Origin: Bacteroidota bacterium
GTDB taxonomy: Bacteria > Bacteroidota > Bacteroidia > Flavobacteriales_D > Crocinitomicaceae
Direction: 5' to 3'
DNA: 64,000 nt
Assembly (NCBI GenBank): GCA_024280155.1
Contig: JAJRQQ010000096.1
Location: forward strand, 1-64,000
Of this stretch, positions 36,860-45,893 are shown piece by piece. The notes under the pieces were generated by a model. The model was not told the DNA's origin. It worked only from the letters and a program-made list of their open reading frames with translations, and ran no database searches. Both the position numbers and the translations under genes were made by a program. Every line of letters begins with the position of its first letter. The first letter of the stretch is position 1.

Positions 36860-39295
36860 ATGAAGATTTCTTACAATTGGTTAAAAGAATATGTTGCGAT
36901 TGATTTAGCGCCAGAAAAAGCATGTGAGATTCTGACGGATACAGGTTTAGAAGTGGAAGGATTGCACAAAATTGAAGCCGTGAAGGGTGGATTGAAAGGT
37001 GTAGTTGTGGGAGAAGTTTTAACTTGTGAAAAGCATCCCGATGCTGACCGGTTGAATGTTACAACTGTAAATGTCGGTGGAGAAAAACCTTTGCAAATCG
37101 TTTGTGGTGCACCAAATGTTGCCGCAGGACAAAAAGTAATCGTAGCAACAGTAGGTTGTACTTTATACCCAACGCCAGAAGAAGCGTTTAAAATTAAGAA
37201 ATCTAAAATTCGTGGTGTAGAATCGTTTGGAATGATTTGCGCCGAAGATGAATTGGGTTTAGGCGAATCGCATGATGGAATTTTAGTTCTTCCAAATGAT
37301 ATTGAAGTAGGAACACCTGCTGCAACTTATTTTGAGTTGGATGATGATTATGAAATAGAAATTGGATTGACTCCAAATCGTGCCGATGCAATGGGACATG
37401 TTGGTGTAGCCAGAGATTTAGTCGCTTTCTTAAATGTACACGAGAATGCAAATCTTTCACTGAAAATGCCATCAATCGATGCGTTTAAAGGTGATAGTAA
37501 TGATTTGAAAATTGATGTTTCTGTAGAGAATGAAGACGTATGTCCTCGTTACATGGGAACAACGATTAAAGATGTGAAAATTGAAGCGTCTCCCGCATGG
37601 TTGCAAAAACGTTTACGCGCTATCGGACTTTCTCCAATTAATAATGTCGTGGATGCAACGAATTATGTGATGCACGAATTAGGAACTCCATTACACGCAT
37701 TTGATGCAGATAAGTTGAATGGTAAAATTGTAGTCAAAACCGCCAGTGAGAATGATAAATTTAAAACGCTGGATGAGGTCGAAAGAGAATTGTCTTCGGA
37801 GAATTTAATGATTACAAATGGCGATGAGAATTTATGCATCGCAGGTGTTTTTGGAGGACTTGACTCTGGTATTTCGCAGAATTCAACCAGTATTTTCTTA
37901 GAATCGGCGTATTTCAATCCTGTTTCTGTAAGAAAAACAGCAAAATTTCATGCGTTGAATACAGATTCATCTTTCCGTTTTGAAAGAGGTGTGGATCCAA
38001 ACATGACGGAGTACGCTTTGAAAAGAACAGCATTGTTAATTCAAGAAATAGCAGGAGGAACAATTGCAATGGATGTGGTTGACACCAATCCAAACCCTAT
38101 TGATTCTTGGACGGTTGATTTTGATTTTGAGCGATGCAATAAACTAATCGGTCACGATTTACCCAAAGAAATGGTGGTAGATATTTTGACTAATTTAGAC
38201 ATTAAAATAATTGAAGAAAATGGAAGTTTAACAAAATTGTCCATTCCAACTTATCGTGTGGATGTGACTCGTGAGGCAGATGTTATTGAGGAGGTGTTGA
38301 GAATATATGGCTTTAATAAAGTGCCTATTCCAGAAAAGTTAAATTCATCGATTTCCTATTTCCAAAAACCCGACAAAGAAAAGGTGCAAAATGTTATTTC
38401 TGAAATGTTGGTCGGACTTGGATACACCGAAACACTCAATAATTCTTTGACTAAATCGGCATACATTGATGAGTTAGCAGGTGAAATTCTCTCAAATGAG
38501 AATAGCGTTAAAATGTTAAATCCACTGAGTCAAGATTTGGACGTGATGCGACAATCAATGATTTTTAATGCATTGGAAATGGTCGCCCATAATCAGAACC
38601 GACAAAATTCAGATTTAAAATTATATGAATTCGGTAAAACCTATCATAAATATGAATCGGGTTATACCGAAAATAAACGTTTGATGATTTTAGCGACAGG
38701 CAAGAAGGAACGTGAAAATTGGAATTCTTCAAAAGATGATAATTCTTTCTATACGATAAAAGCAATTGCCAACGCTGTATTGAAAAGATTAGGGTTAGTT
38801 GGTTTGTTGAAGGAAAAAGCATTGAAAAAATCATTACTCCAAGACGGTGTTCAACTATTTGTTCTGAAGAGTAAAATTGGAGAAATTGGATGGGCATCTT
38901 CTAAAATGAAAAAACATTTTGGAATTAAGAATGATGTATTTATTGCAGATTTAGATTGGGATGCAATTCTCGATGCGCTTAAATTCTCTAAAATTAAATA
39001 CACAGAATTACCGAAAACTTTTGCAGTGCGAAGAGATTTTTCTTTACTACTCAATAGTGAAGTTCAATTCTCCGAAATTGAAAATATTGCACGTTCTTGT
39101 GATAAGAAAATTCTAAAAGAAATTGGTTTGTTTGATGTTTACGAAGGGAAGAATTTACCTGAAGGTAAAAAATCGTATGCAGTCTCATTTAAATTTCAGG
39201 ATGCAGAAAAAACCTTAAAAGACCAACAAGTTGATGCAGTAATGAATAAAATCAGAACGCAACTCGAAGGTCAATTAGCAGCAGAACTTCGTTAG
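36860..39295 (+). CDS. pheT: Phenylalanine--tRNA ligase beta subunit
   Basis: This 811-residue subunit has the full bacterial layout. An N-terminal tRNA-binding (EMAP-like) domain lies at about 40-150 (GEVLTCEKHPDADRLNVTTV), then the B3/B4 domain with ATNYVMHELGTPLHAFDADK. The B5 domain has VIEEVLRIYGFNKVP, a catalytic-like core follows, and a C-terminal anticodon-binding FDX-ACB domain begins at about 715 (FAVRRDFSLLLNSEVQFSEI). With PheS it charges tRNA-Phe and edits Tyr-tRNA-Phe. PheS is not in the window. The next gene starts directly after the stop. Confidence 0.97.
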   Translation: MKISYNWLKEYVAIDLAPEKACEILTDTGLEVEGLHKIEAVKGGLKGVVVGEVLTCEKHPDADRLNVTTVNVGGEKPLQIVCGAPNVAAGQKVIVATVGCTLYPTPEEAFKIKKSKIRGVESFGMICAEDELGLGESHDGILVLPNDIEVGTPAATYFELDDDYEIEIGLTPNRADAMGHVGVARDLVAFLNVHENANLSLKMPSIDAFKGDSNDLKIDVSVENEDVCPRYMGTTIKDVKIEASPAWLQKRLRAIGLSPINNVVDATNYVMHELGTPLHAFDADKLNGKIVVKTASENDKFKTLDEVERELSSENLMITNGDENLCIAGVFGGLDSGISQNSTSIFLESAYFNPVSVRKTAKFHALNTDSSFRFERGVDPNMTEYALKRTALLIQEIAGGTIAMDVVDTNPNPIDSWTVDFDFERCNKLIGHDLPKEMVVDILTNLDIKIIEENGSLTKLSIPTYRVDVTREADVIEEVLRIYGFNKVPIPEKLNSSISYFQKPDKEKVQNVISEMLVGLGYTETLNNSLTKSAYIDELAGEILSNENSVKMLNPLSQDLDVMRQSMIFNALEMVAHNQNRQNSDLKLYEFGKTYHKYESGYTENKRLMILATGKKERENWNSSKDDNSFYTIKAIANAVLKRLGLVGLLKEKALKKSLLQDGVQLFVLKSKIGEIGWASSKMKKHFGIKNDVFIADLDWDAILDALKFSKIKYTELPKTFAVRRDFSLLLNSEVQFSEIENIARSCDKKILKEIGLFDVYEGKNLPEGKKSYAVSFKFQDAEKTLKDQQVDAVMNKIRTQLEGQLAAELR

Positions 39296-39296
39296 A

Positions 39297-39818
39297 ATGA
39301 GAGAAGAATTTAAACTAAAGTTCAACCGAGAGGATTTCGAAGCAATTTATTTCCGTGACAATACAGGAAGTGTATTTTGTGGACCAACAACCAAGAAAGC
39401 ATTTTATGTGTTTGTAATAATGCTATTGATTACAATTGGTTTGTCTTTTTACGCTGTTCCCAACGAACAAGATGCAATTTTCTTCATCAGTTGGGCCCTT
39501 TTAGGACTTATTGCAATGAATTTTGCGAAAAAAGCAGGGGCAATTATTCGATGGAAGAAATCAATTCAGCTTTTTTTTAAGGAAGAAGAGAATTTTAAGA
39601 CCATGCAATTAATTCTTACAGATGATGGAGTCTCAATTCTACGAGATGATAAAGAAGTCTTTGAAAACTGGACAGATATTCAACGCTCAGAAATTACCGA
39701 AACATTCATTTGGCTGGAAGGAAAAGTGCATACCGTAATACCAAAAGGAGCTTTGGAAAAAGGCGTTTTTGAGAAAGTGAAAAAGATTGTAGAGAAGAAA
39801 TTGAAGACCATAAAATGA
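39297..39818 (+). CDS. YcxB-like membrane protein of unknown function
   Basis: This 173-residue protein has two adjacent hydrophobic helices (AFYVFVIMLLITIGLSFYAV and AIFFISWALLGLIAMNFA). A soluble C-terminal part follows, with LILTDDGVSILRDDKEVFENW, similar to the PH-like region of YcxB-type proteins. Function is unknown. It starts 1 base after pheT and overlaps the bioD start (ATGA), so it appears to sit in one transcript with both. Confidence 0.65.
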   Translation: MREEFKLKFNREDFEAIYFRDNTGSVFCGPTTKKAFYVFVIMLLITIGLSFYAVPNEQDAIFFISWALLGLIAMNFAKKAGAIIRWKKSIQLFFKEEENFKTMQLILTDDGVSILRDDKEVFENWTDIQRSEITETFIWLEGKVHTVIPKGALEKGVFEKVKKIVEKKLKTIK

Positions 39819-40420
39819 AACAATATTTCATCACAGGAATTTCCACAGAGGTCGGAAAAACAATCGTAAGTGCCATTGTTGCATAATCTTTAAAAGCAAG
39901 TTATTGGAAACCTATCCAAGCAGGAGATTTACACCAATTGGATTCAGGAACGGTAAAATCTTTAACGGAGAACGTGAAAATTCTACCTGAAGGAATGACA
40001 TTGACTGAACCGATGTCGCCACACGCAGCGGCAAAAATAGATGGAGTTGAAATAGACCTTTTTGATTTTCAATTGCCGGAGGTTGAAGGGAATCTCATAG
40101 TTGAGGGTGCCGGTGGATTAATGGTTCCGCTAAATGATGATGGTTTAATGATTGTTGATTTAATGGAAGAATTTGCATTGCCAGTGATTTTAGTTTCTCG
40201 TCACTATTTGGGCAGTATCAATCATACACTTTTATCCATCGAAGAATTGCATAACCGTGGATTAGAGATTGAAGGAATTATTTTCGTTGGTGAAGAAAAT
40301 AAAGCGACCGAAGACATTATTTTATCTTATTCTAATTTGAGAATGATTGCCAGAATCCCTGAAGTTGAAAATATTGATAAAAAATTCATTCTTCAACAAG
40401 CCGATAAGATAATTTTGTAA
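39815..40420 (+). pseudogene. bioD: Dethiobiotin synthase with in-frame stop
   Basis: The frame from ATG 39815 reads MKQYFITGISTEVGKTIVSA, the P-loop of BioD, with GIST where GTGT or GIGT is usual. It is then stopped by TAA at 39884-39886, and the same frame continues with SYWKPIQAGDLHQLDSGTV through IVEGAGGLMVPL and LVSRHYLGSINHTLLS to 40420. The residue at the stop is commonly Glu (GAA), one base away. BioD forms the ureido ring of dethiobiotin using ATP and CO2. The downstream ATG at 39938 cannot make an active enzyme because the P-loop would be lost. bioA follows, so biotin synthesis may be blocked unless this stop is a sequence error. Confidence 0.9.
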
Positions 40421-40458
40421 TCCCAGAATTTTTGAGATTAAGAACGAAATCGTAAATT

Positions 40459-40551
40459 CGAAGCGATAACTCTACGTTGCGAAAGAGTAATTTACTTCGA
40501 ACACGCTCAGTATAAATTTCTTGTTTTTTTACCAGTATTGAGTTTGTCAAA
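40459..40551. repeat. REP-like nested palindrome between bioD and bioA
   Basis: Two overlapping inverted repeats occupy the 187-base gap. The first has CGAAG (40459-40463) with CTTCG (40495-40499), enclosing ACTCT (40469-40473) with AGAGT (40484-40488). The second pairs TTCGAACACGCTCAGTAT (40496-40513) imperfectly with AGTATTGAGTTTGTCAAA (40534-40551). The second resembles dispersed bacterial palindromes of the TTCGAC...GCTCAGTA...TGAG...GTCGAA kind. No gene is seen in the gap. Confidence 0.55.
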
Positions 40552-40606
40552 ATATGCTCTGGGAAAAGTAAGAAGTATAAAATTAATGCATATTTTTATA
40601 TCAGAT

Positions 40607-41875
40607 ATGACACTACAAGAAAAAGATAAAAAACACGTTTGGCACCCTTTCACACAACATTTTACCGCCAAAGAACATTTAGAAATCGTTTCTGCTAAAG
40701 GAATTTACCTCACAGATGTCGATGGGAAACAGTATATTGACGCCAATTCTTCTTGGTGGGTAAACACGCACGGACATGCGCATTCTCATATTGGAGATGC
40801 AATCAATCAGCAATTTAAAACGATGGATCATATCGTTTTTGCGGGCGTTACTCATCCTAAAGCTGTCGAATTAGCGGATCGAATTACAAATCTTTTACCC
40901 GAACATTTAGAAAAAGTATTCTTTTCTGATAATGGCTCAACTGCAACAGAAATTGCCATGAAAATGGTTATTCAGTTTTTTTACAATCGTGGAGAGAAGA
41001 AAACTAAGTTTTTAGCGATGAATGGATCGTATCACGGAGATACTTTTGGCGCAATGTCGGTTGGACAGCGAGGTTATTTTAATAAACCTTTCGAATCTGT
41101 TTTCTTTGATGTAGATTACATTCATTTTCCAACTTCGGAGAATGAAGAATCAATTTTGGAGAATACCAAAAGTCTGTTTCAAAGCAATGAATTTGCAGGA
41201 ATGATTATCGAGCCATTGGTGCAAGGTGCAGCAGGAATGCGGATGTATTCGTCCGAGTTTTTAGATAAATTAACGGAGTTAGCTCATTCTTTTGGCGTTA
41301 AAGTCATTTTTGATGAGGTAATGACAGGTTTCGGTAGAACAGGAAAGTTGTTTGCAACCGATTTTTGTGAAAACAAACCAGATATCATCGCATTATCGAA
41401 AGGACTTACCGCAGGTGTGATGGCGTTAGGTTTGACAGTTGCCTCAAATGAAATATACGAAGCGTTTCTCTCTGACGACATTGGAAAAGCGTTATTGCAC
41501 GGACATTCTTTTACTGCAAATCCTATTGCTTGTGCTGTTGCTTGTGCAAGTTTAGACTTGTTTGAAGAAGAAAAAACGTGGGAGAATATTGAAAATATTG
41601 TTTCTTGGAATGCTTCATTCGCAGAAGAATTAAACGAATTGAAAAATGTGGAGAATATCCGTCAACAAGGAACAATTCTCGCTTTTGAAGTCAAAACTGG
41701 GGAAGGAAACTCCTATTTTTCTGATGTGAAAACAAAAGCATACGATTTCTTTCTTGAAAAAGGAATTTTACTCCGTCCTTTGGGAAATGTAATTTTCATC
41801 AATCCGCCATATTGCATAACGAAAGAAGAATATTTGCTAATTTGTGAAGCGATAAAAGAATTTTTAAAAAAATAG
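40607..41875 (+). CDS. bioA: Adenosylmethionine--8-amino-7-oxononanoate aminotransferase
   Basis: From the ATG at 40607 (MTLQEKDKKHVWHPFTQH) the enzyme has 422 residues. Upstream frame to 40538 lies in the repeat region and is not expected to be coding. Class III aminotransferase motifs are present: HVWHPFTQH, NSSWWVNTHGHAHSHI, GSYHGDTFGAMSVG, VIFDEVMTGFGRTGKLFA and the PLP lysine in IALSKGLTAG. It converts KAPA to DAPA using S-adenosylmethionine in biotin synthesis. It lies directly after the interrupted bioD; other bio genes are not in the window. Confidence 0.95.
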   Translation: MTLQEKDKKHVWHPFTQHFTAKEHLEIVSAKGIYLTDVDGKQYIDANSSWWVNTHGHAHSHIGDAINQQFKTMDHIVFAGVTHPKAVELADRITNLLPEHLEKVFFSDNGSTATEIAMKMVIQFFYNRGEKKTKFLAMNGSYHGDTFGAMSVGQRGYFNKPFESVFFDVDYIHFPTSENEESILENTKSLFQSNEFAGMIIEPLVQGAAGMRMYSSEFLDKLTELAHSFGVKVIFDEVMTGFGRTGKLFATDFCENKPDIIALSKGLTAGVMALGLTVASNEIYEAFLSDDIGKALLHGHSFTANPIACAVACASLDLFEEEKTWENIENIVSWNASFAEELNELKNVENIRQQGTILAFEVKTGEGNSYFSDVKTKAYDFFLEKGILLRPLGNVIFINPPYCITKEEYLLICEAIKEFLKK

Positions 41876-41881
41876 AAGGAT

Positions 41882-42289
41882 ATGAAAATATACGAAGGTT
41901 CATCGAGTAACTACAGTGACATTATTTGTAATATTAAAAATGATAAAGTTTATGCGGAATCATCAAATAATCACAGTGATATAATTTGCAACATTGATGA
42001 TGATAAGATCTACAAAGGTTCTTCTCGAAATTATTCTGATATTCTTTACAACATCGATGATGATAAAGTTTATGAAGGTTCGTCGAGCAACCATTCTGAT
42101 ATTGTGATGAACTTTAAAAAGGATAAAGTGTACAAAGGCAGTTCCCAGAATTATTCAGACATTCTTTTTACGATTAAAGACAAGAAAATATACAAAGGCA
42201 GCTCAACGAATTACAGTGATATGTTGTTTAATTGTAGTGATGATTTTTCTCAAAAGGAGTTTGTTGCAATTTTATTTGCGATGAATTAA
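41882..42289 (+). CDS. Six-repeat beta-structure protein of unknown function
   Basis: This 135-residue protein is almost entirely six tandem 20-residue repeats (residues 2-121), each 60 bases long. The consensus is K-(I/V)-Y-K-G-S-S-x-N-Y-S-D-I-(I/L)-x-N-I-x-D-D. A 14-residue tail (FSQKEFVAILFAMN) follows. No signal peptide or membrane segment is present, so it is probably cytoplasmic. The repeat length and alternating pattern suggest a closed beta structure (propeller or flower-like), but no catalytic residues stand out. Protein copies are conserved while DNA copies differ at third positions, implying selection on the protein. It starts 6 bases after bioA. Confidence 0.7.
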   Translation: MKIYEGSSSNYSDIICNIKNDKVYAESSNNHSDIICNIDDDKIYKGSSRNYSDILYNIDDDKVYEGSSSNHSDIVMNFKKDKVYKGSSQNYSDILFTIKDKKIYKGSSTNYSDMLFNCSDDFSQKEFVAILFAMN

Positions 42290-42360
42290 GATTAGTTTTT
42301 TGTTTGGAATAAACTTTGCTAACTGAAATCCAATCATATAAATTTAACACCGTATTATTT

Positions 42361-43116
42361 ATGTCTAAGGGAATAAGTTTAATAATTATCATCTCATTTT
42401 TTCTTGTCAGTCAATCTTGCCAATCTCAGGAAGACATGATTAAACGGAATAAAGTTGAAGAGTATGTTTCAGGAATTGAGACTCCAAAAGTAGAAAGTGT
42501 TTCAAAAGGAAGTGTTTCTAATGGTTCTTTAATTAATGGAGTGCTATTCCCTTTTTCTGGGCCTAATTTCCAATACTTTGATACTATAAGTTATATAAAT
42601 AACCGTGCTTTTTTAAATTCAAACATTCTAAAAAGTGTATTAGAAACGTATCATGTATTTGAAAAAATCATTCCTAATAGGTTCTTTTATTTAATGGAGT
42701 GTTCAAATCAACATGGAGGGAAAATGTCACCTCACCGAACACATCAAAATGGATTAAGTGTGGATTTTATGATGCCATTAATTAAGAATAATTTACCTTT
42801 TTATGAGCTAGACCTTCTTGGGAAAGATCATTATTTGTTAACATTTGATAATGATGGTCGATATTCAGAGGACAATTCTGTTGAAATAGATTTTGATTTA
42901 ATTGCTCATCATTTATTGGTGTTAAATGAAAAGGCGAAACTTTATGGGTATAAAATTTCAAAAGTGATTATTAAAATTGAGTTTAAAGATGAACTTTTTA
43001 ATTCAAAATATGGTCAAGAATTAAAAGATAGTGGAATTTATATTGTAAAAGCTTTATCGCCTTTAATCAATTCATTGCATGATGAACATTATCATGTTGA
43101 TTTTGAAAAATTGTAA
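42361..43116 (+). CDS. MepA/M15-like murein peptidase lipoprotein
   Basis: From the ATG at 42361 (MSKGISLIIIISFFLVSQSC) the protein is 251 residues with a lipobox VSQSC. The C-terminal half has LAS-type zinc-peptidase motifs: PHRTHQNGLSVDFMMP (compare HQTGLDVDI in MepA) and HDEHYHVDF near the end. Family members cleave peptide cross-links in peptidoglycan. Lipidation would place it on a membrane leaflet facing the periplasm. A TTG start further upstream (42316) is possible but would bury the signal. It is 71 bases after the repeat protein. Confidence 0.78.
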   Translation: MSKGISLIIIISFFLVSQSCQSQEDMIKRNKVEEYVSGIETPKVESVSKGSVSNGSLINGVLFPFSGPNFQYFDTISYINNRAFLNSNILKSVLETYHVFEKIIPNRFFYLMECSNQHGGKMSPHRTHQNGLSVDFMMPLIKNNLPFYELDLLGKDHYLLTFDNDGRYSEDNSVEIDFDLIAHHLLVLNEKAKLYGYKISKVIIKIEFKDELFNSKYGQELKDSGIYIVKALSPLINSLHDEHYHVDFEKL

Positions 43117-43118
43117 AA

Positions 43119-43439
43119 TCAATCCCTCGTTTCCTCTATCGCTTCCAAAATAATTTCCCCAGCCATTTTAATCTCCTCTTCTGTTATGTTTATAGAAAGA
43201 ACAGAGTGATTTTCGATGATGTTCGAAACGGTATGTCATACCTTCTTGGTCAAAAAGAATATAAACACTTTCGAGCTTTACCCGTATTTGACTTTTTCAT
43301 TAGGTGAATGTTTCTATCGTCAAATTGCCCTTTATTTTCAATGATATTCTGCGTGATTTGCGGTTTTTGACCATATATTCTGTGCATGAGAATAGGTGGC
43401 AGAAATGAGAAAAAGTAGGAGAGTAATTGTAGTTTTCAT
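43119..43439 (-). pseudogene. Decayed N-terminal part of a T9SS-type protein (DUF7948-like), plus another fragment
   Basis: The 452-base gap 43117-43568 contains a broken minus-strand gene. ATG at 43439 encodes a good signal peptide (MKTTITLLLFLISATYSHAQ) that runs into TGA after NIWSKTANHAEYH. In the next frame QNIIENKGQFDDRN follows, and in the third VKLESVYILFDQEGMTYRFE. These read in order like the start of DUF7948/SBBP-type secreted proteins (ENKGQ...YRF). A separate open frame 43119-43235 ends in LSINITEEEIKMAGEIILEA and EETRD, perhaps the C-terminus of an aminotransferase. A TATATTTG box persists at 43456-43463. At least two frameshifts make this a true relic. Confidence 0.6.
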
Positions 43440-43568
43440 AAAAAAGTTTTGTATACAAATATACGTTAACTCCATACTTGAGTTGTGAGGATTCCCTCCT
43501 CAATTTTAGTGTTTTTTTAGTAAATAATTAAAGAAAATATAAGTACTTAATTTTGATTAGAAATTAAA

Positions 43569-45791
43569 TTAATCTCTCACTAATTGTAGGAAACCATGTC
43601 CTTCAACTTCATCACCGTTCACACCTGTTGCAACGTAACGGTAGAAATAAGTTCCTTCACCAGCTTCATTTCCATTTTTCAAAGTACCATCCCAACCAGC
43701 AGTTGGTGCGGCTAGAATGTCTATGTTTTGGTCATACAATACATTCCCCCAACGGTTCACGATTACTAATTCTAATTTTACGGTGTTCTCTGTTCTAATG
43801 AAGAAAACATCATTTTGCCCATCACCATTTGGTGTTATCACGTTTGGAGGGAAAGCTGCAGGCACAGGGTAGGTACAAGAACCATCATTTTGTACGGCAT
43901 TTGGATCATAGTTTTCGGCATTAGGGTCTGTACAACCACAAGCAATTACATTAATGTCAACATAAGCGGTGTCCGAACATGAACTTACATCATAAGCTAC
44001 GAGCATTACTTGAGAGGACGATGAGAATGTGTGAGTTTGACCGCTTAAGTCACTCACATTAAATGAAGTTCCGTCTCCAAAATCCCATAGATAAGTAGAT
44101 GAATTTTCGCTACTATTCGTGAATACAACTTCTATAGGATCGCACCCTGCAACGGCAATTGCATCTAAATTTGCAATAGGTGGATTATTCTGTTCTACAA
44201 AAACACTATCATTTGCAGTACAAACATTATCTGTGATTGTGAAATAGTACCAACCAGAAGGGATGTCTATCCAGGTACTCCCATTCCATTGGTTAGGGCT
44301 GTTAGCTCCAGGGCCAGTAAAGTTAAAATTAGGAATTCCAGTTATGTTACTAGGGTCAATATGTGCAAATGCAACACCATCAGCAATACAACTACTTGAT
44401 GGATTTTGTGTCATAGAATCAATCACAAGTGTCTGATTCGAAATATAAGTGACTGAATCATAAAAGTTAGCGCCACAACCATCTTGAATAGTAACGAAAT
44501 AAGTCATTGTATCTATATTGTTCCCTAAATGAGGTAAGGTTGAAATTGTATCTGTCGATCCAAAATCCCAAAGAACGGTAAATGGAGGTATTGAATTACT
44601 AAAATTTGAAATAGTATCATACTGGTCAGTTGCAATGCAATTTGTAATGAGTGTGTCACTATGAGTCCATTGTAAATCATATTCATTTGTAATATATAGG
44701 AGAATTGAATCATATATTGAATCTCCACAGATTGTAATATTATAAAAACCAATTTCAATCGTTTCAATTGGTTCGGTCATGCCGTCAGCCAAAGGATCAA
44801 TGACGAGAGTAACAGAGTCTACACCAACAGGGAAATATACCGTATCTGTAAATGCTGATGTTAAATCAGTAAGAGGGTCTACAGTTCCGTTTATAATTAA
44901 TGGAATTGTGTCAGCAACAATTGTATCTACAGAAGGTCTAACAAATAACAATGTTGAATAGGTGCATCCTTCTGCTAATAAACTATCAGAGAATGAATTT
45001 GAAACAGAAGAATTCGTTGATAAATTAACTAAGTTAGAAGAAAAACTTTCTGCCTCCAGAAAAACTCCAGAATCCAATGATTGATCCCCAACATTTGATA
45101 TTCCTAATTTAATATGATATTCCTGTCCACATTGAAGTTGAGCAGCAGCAGTAAAGACAATTGACGTACCGTCGTACTGGATCGAATTACCATAAGCTGC
45201 CCCACCAACATTATCTACATAATAAGCTGAGTTTGTTGTTGGGTTTAGATTTAAAATAGAAATTGGCGTTGTGGTTCCTGGTAAAGTTGCAATATTGACA
45301 CCGCCATTGAGATATGGGCCTGCGAATCCTGGTCCAGATATAAAAAATCCAAACACATCATAAAATGAAGTTCCATAATCATTAGGGTATTCTTCAGAGG
45401 CAAACATGTATTTAAAATTTAAAGTGTCTCCTGTAGCAATAAAATCAAACTCTAAAACAACACCATTTGTAATTGTATTTGGTGTAATTGCTGCCATATC
45501 TAGATCATTAACAATAAATGTACCTGCATTATCGCTTAAGCTTCCACTATTATTAGGGCCTGCAGCAACCGTCCCTGCACCCGTAGATAATAAAACACCT
45601 CGACTAATAGGAAAGTTGTTGGTTCCTGTATTGAAAGAAGTGACATTTACTTGAGGGGTTATGGCGTTTGCAGATGTTCCGTTATATAAGATATTTGAAG
45701 CTACGATTCCATTTCCTAAAAGAACATTTTGGATTAATTGTTCAGGCGTTTGCGTACTATTAATAGTGATTTGTCCAAAACTATCAAAAGA
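43569..45791 (-). CDS. Choice-of-anchor L T9SS protein with damaged signal peptide
   Basis: The frame is open from 45791 to 43569 (740 codons). A choice-of-anchor L domain lies at the N-terminus (mature start about 45773: QITINSTQTPEQLIQNVLLG, then VVLEFDFIATGDTLNFKYMF), followed by PKD-like regions (STYLWDFGDGTSFN). The C-terminal gliding-type sorting domain has FPPNVITPNGDGQNDVFF and VNRWGNVLYDQ. The residues SFG before Q look like the end of a signal peptide, but the frame is stopped by TAG at 45792-45794 and has no start codon there. The first in-frame ATG, 45497, would cut the anchor domain. The protein is probably a secreted surface adhesin if an intact start exists; no PorP/SprF gene is adjacent. 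Confidence 0.8.
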   Translation of the reverse strand, partial: SFDSFGQITINSTQTPEQLIQNVLLGNGIVASNILYNGTSANAITPQVNVTSFNTGTNNFPISRGVLLSTGAGTVAAGPNNSGSLSDNAGTFIVNDLDMAAITPNTITNGVVLEFDFIATGDTLNFKYMFASEEYPNDYGTSFYDVFGFFISGPGFAGPYLNGGVNIATLPGTTTPISILNLNPTTNSAYYVDNVGGAAYGNSIQYDGTSIVFTAAAQLQCGQEYHIKLGISNVGDQSLDSGVFLEAESFSSNLVNLSTNSSVSNSFSDSLLAEGCTYSTLLFVRPSVDTIVADTIPLIINGTVDPLTDLTSAFTDTVYFPVGVDSVTLVIDPLADGMTEPIETIEIGFYNITICGDSIYDSILLYITNEYDLQWTHSDTLITNCIATDQYDTISNFSNSIPPFTVLWDFGSTDTISTLPHLGNNIDTMTYFVTIQDGCGANFYDSVTYISNQTLVIDSMTQNPSSSCIADGVAFAHIDPSNITGIPNFNFTGPGANSPNQWNGSTWIDIPSGWYYFTITDNVCTANDSVFVEQNNPPIANLDAIAVAGCDPIEVVFTNSSENSSTYLWDFGDGTSFNVSDLSGQTHTFSSSSQVMLVAYDVSSCSDTAYVDINVIACGCTDPNAENYDPNAVQNDGSCTYPVPAAFPPNVITPNGDGQNDVFFIRTENTVKLELVIVNRWGNVLYDQNIDILAAPTAGWDGTLKNGNEAGEGTYFYRYVATGVNGDEVEGHGFLQLVRD

Positions 45792-45893
45792 CTACAACAA
45801 ACTTATTTTAGTTGCATCAAAGAATAAAAAAAAATAAATATAATTAATATATTGGATAATTATAGCGAATTTTGAAGGATAAAAATTGAATAC

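Noticed and set aside
41882..42289. 60-base periodic DNA considered as a CRISPR-like or satellite array
   Set aside because: The periods are contiguous without spacers, are in one open frame, and vary mainly at silent positions; they encode a repeat protein.
43300..43503. 67-codon minus-strand frame
   Set aside because: It is a third frame across the decayed DUF7948-like relic; only its neighbours in the other frames carry recognisable sequence.
43486..43518. Hairpin TGAGGA/TCCTCA followed by T-rich sequence, considered as a plus-strand terminator
   Set aside because: The nearest plus-strand gene ends 370 bases upstream and the stem is short; it lies upstream of the relic's promoter box, so its role is unclear.
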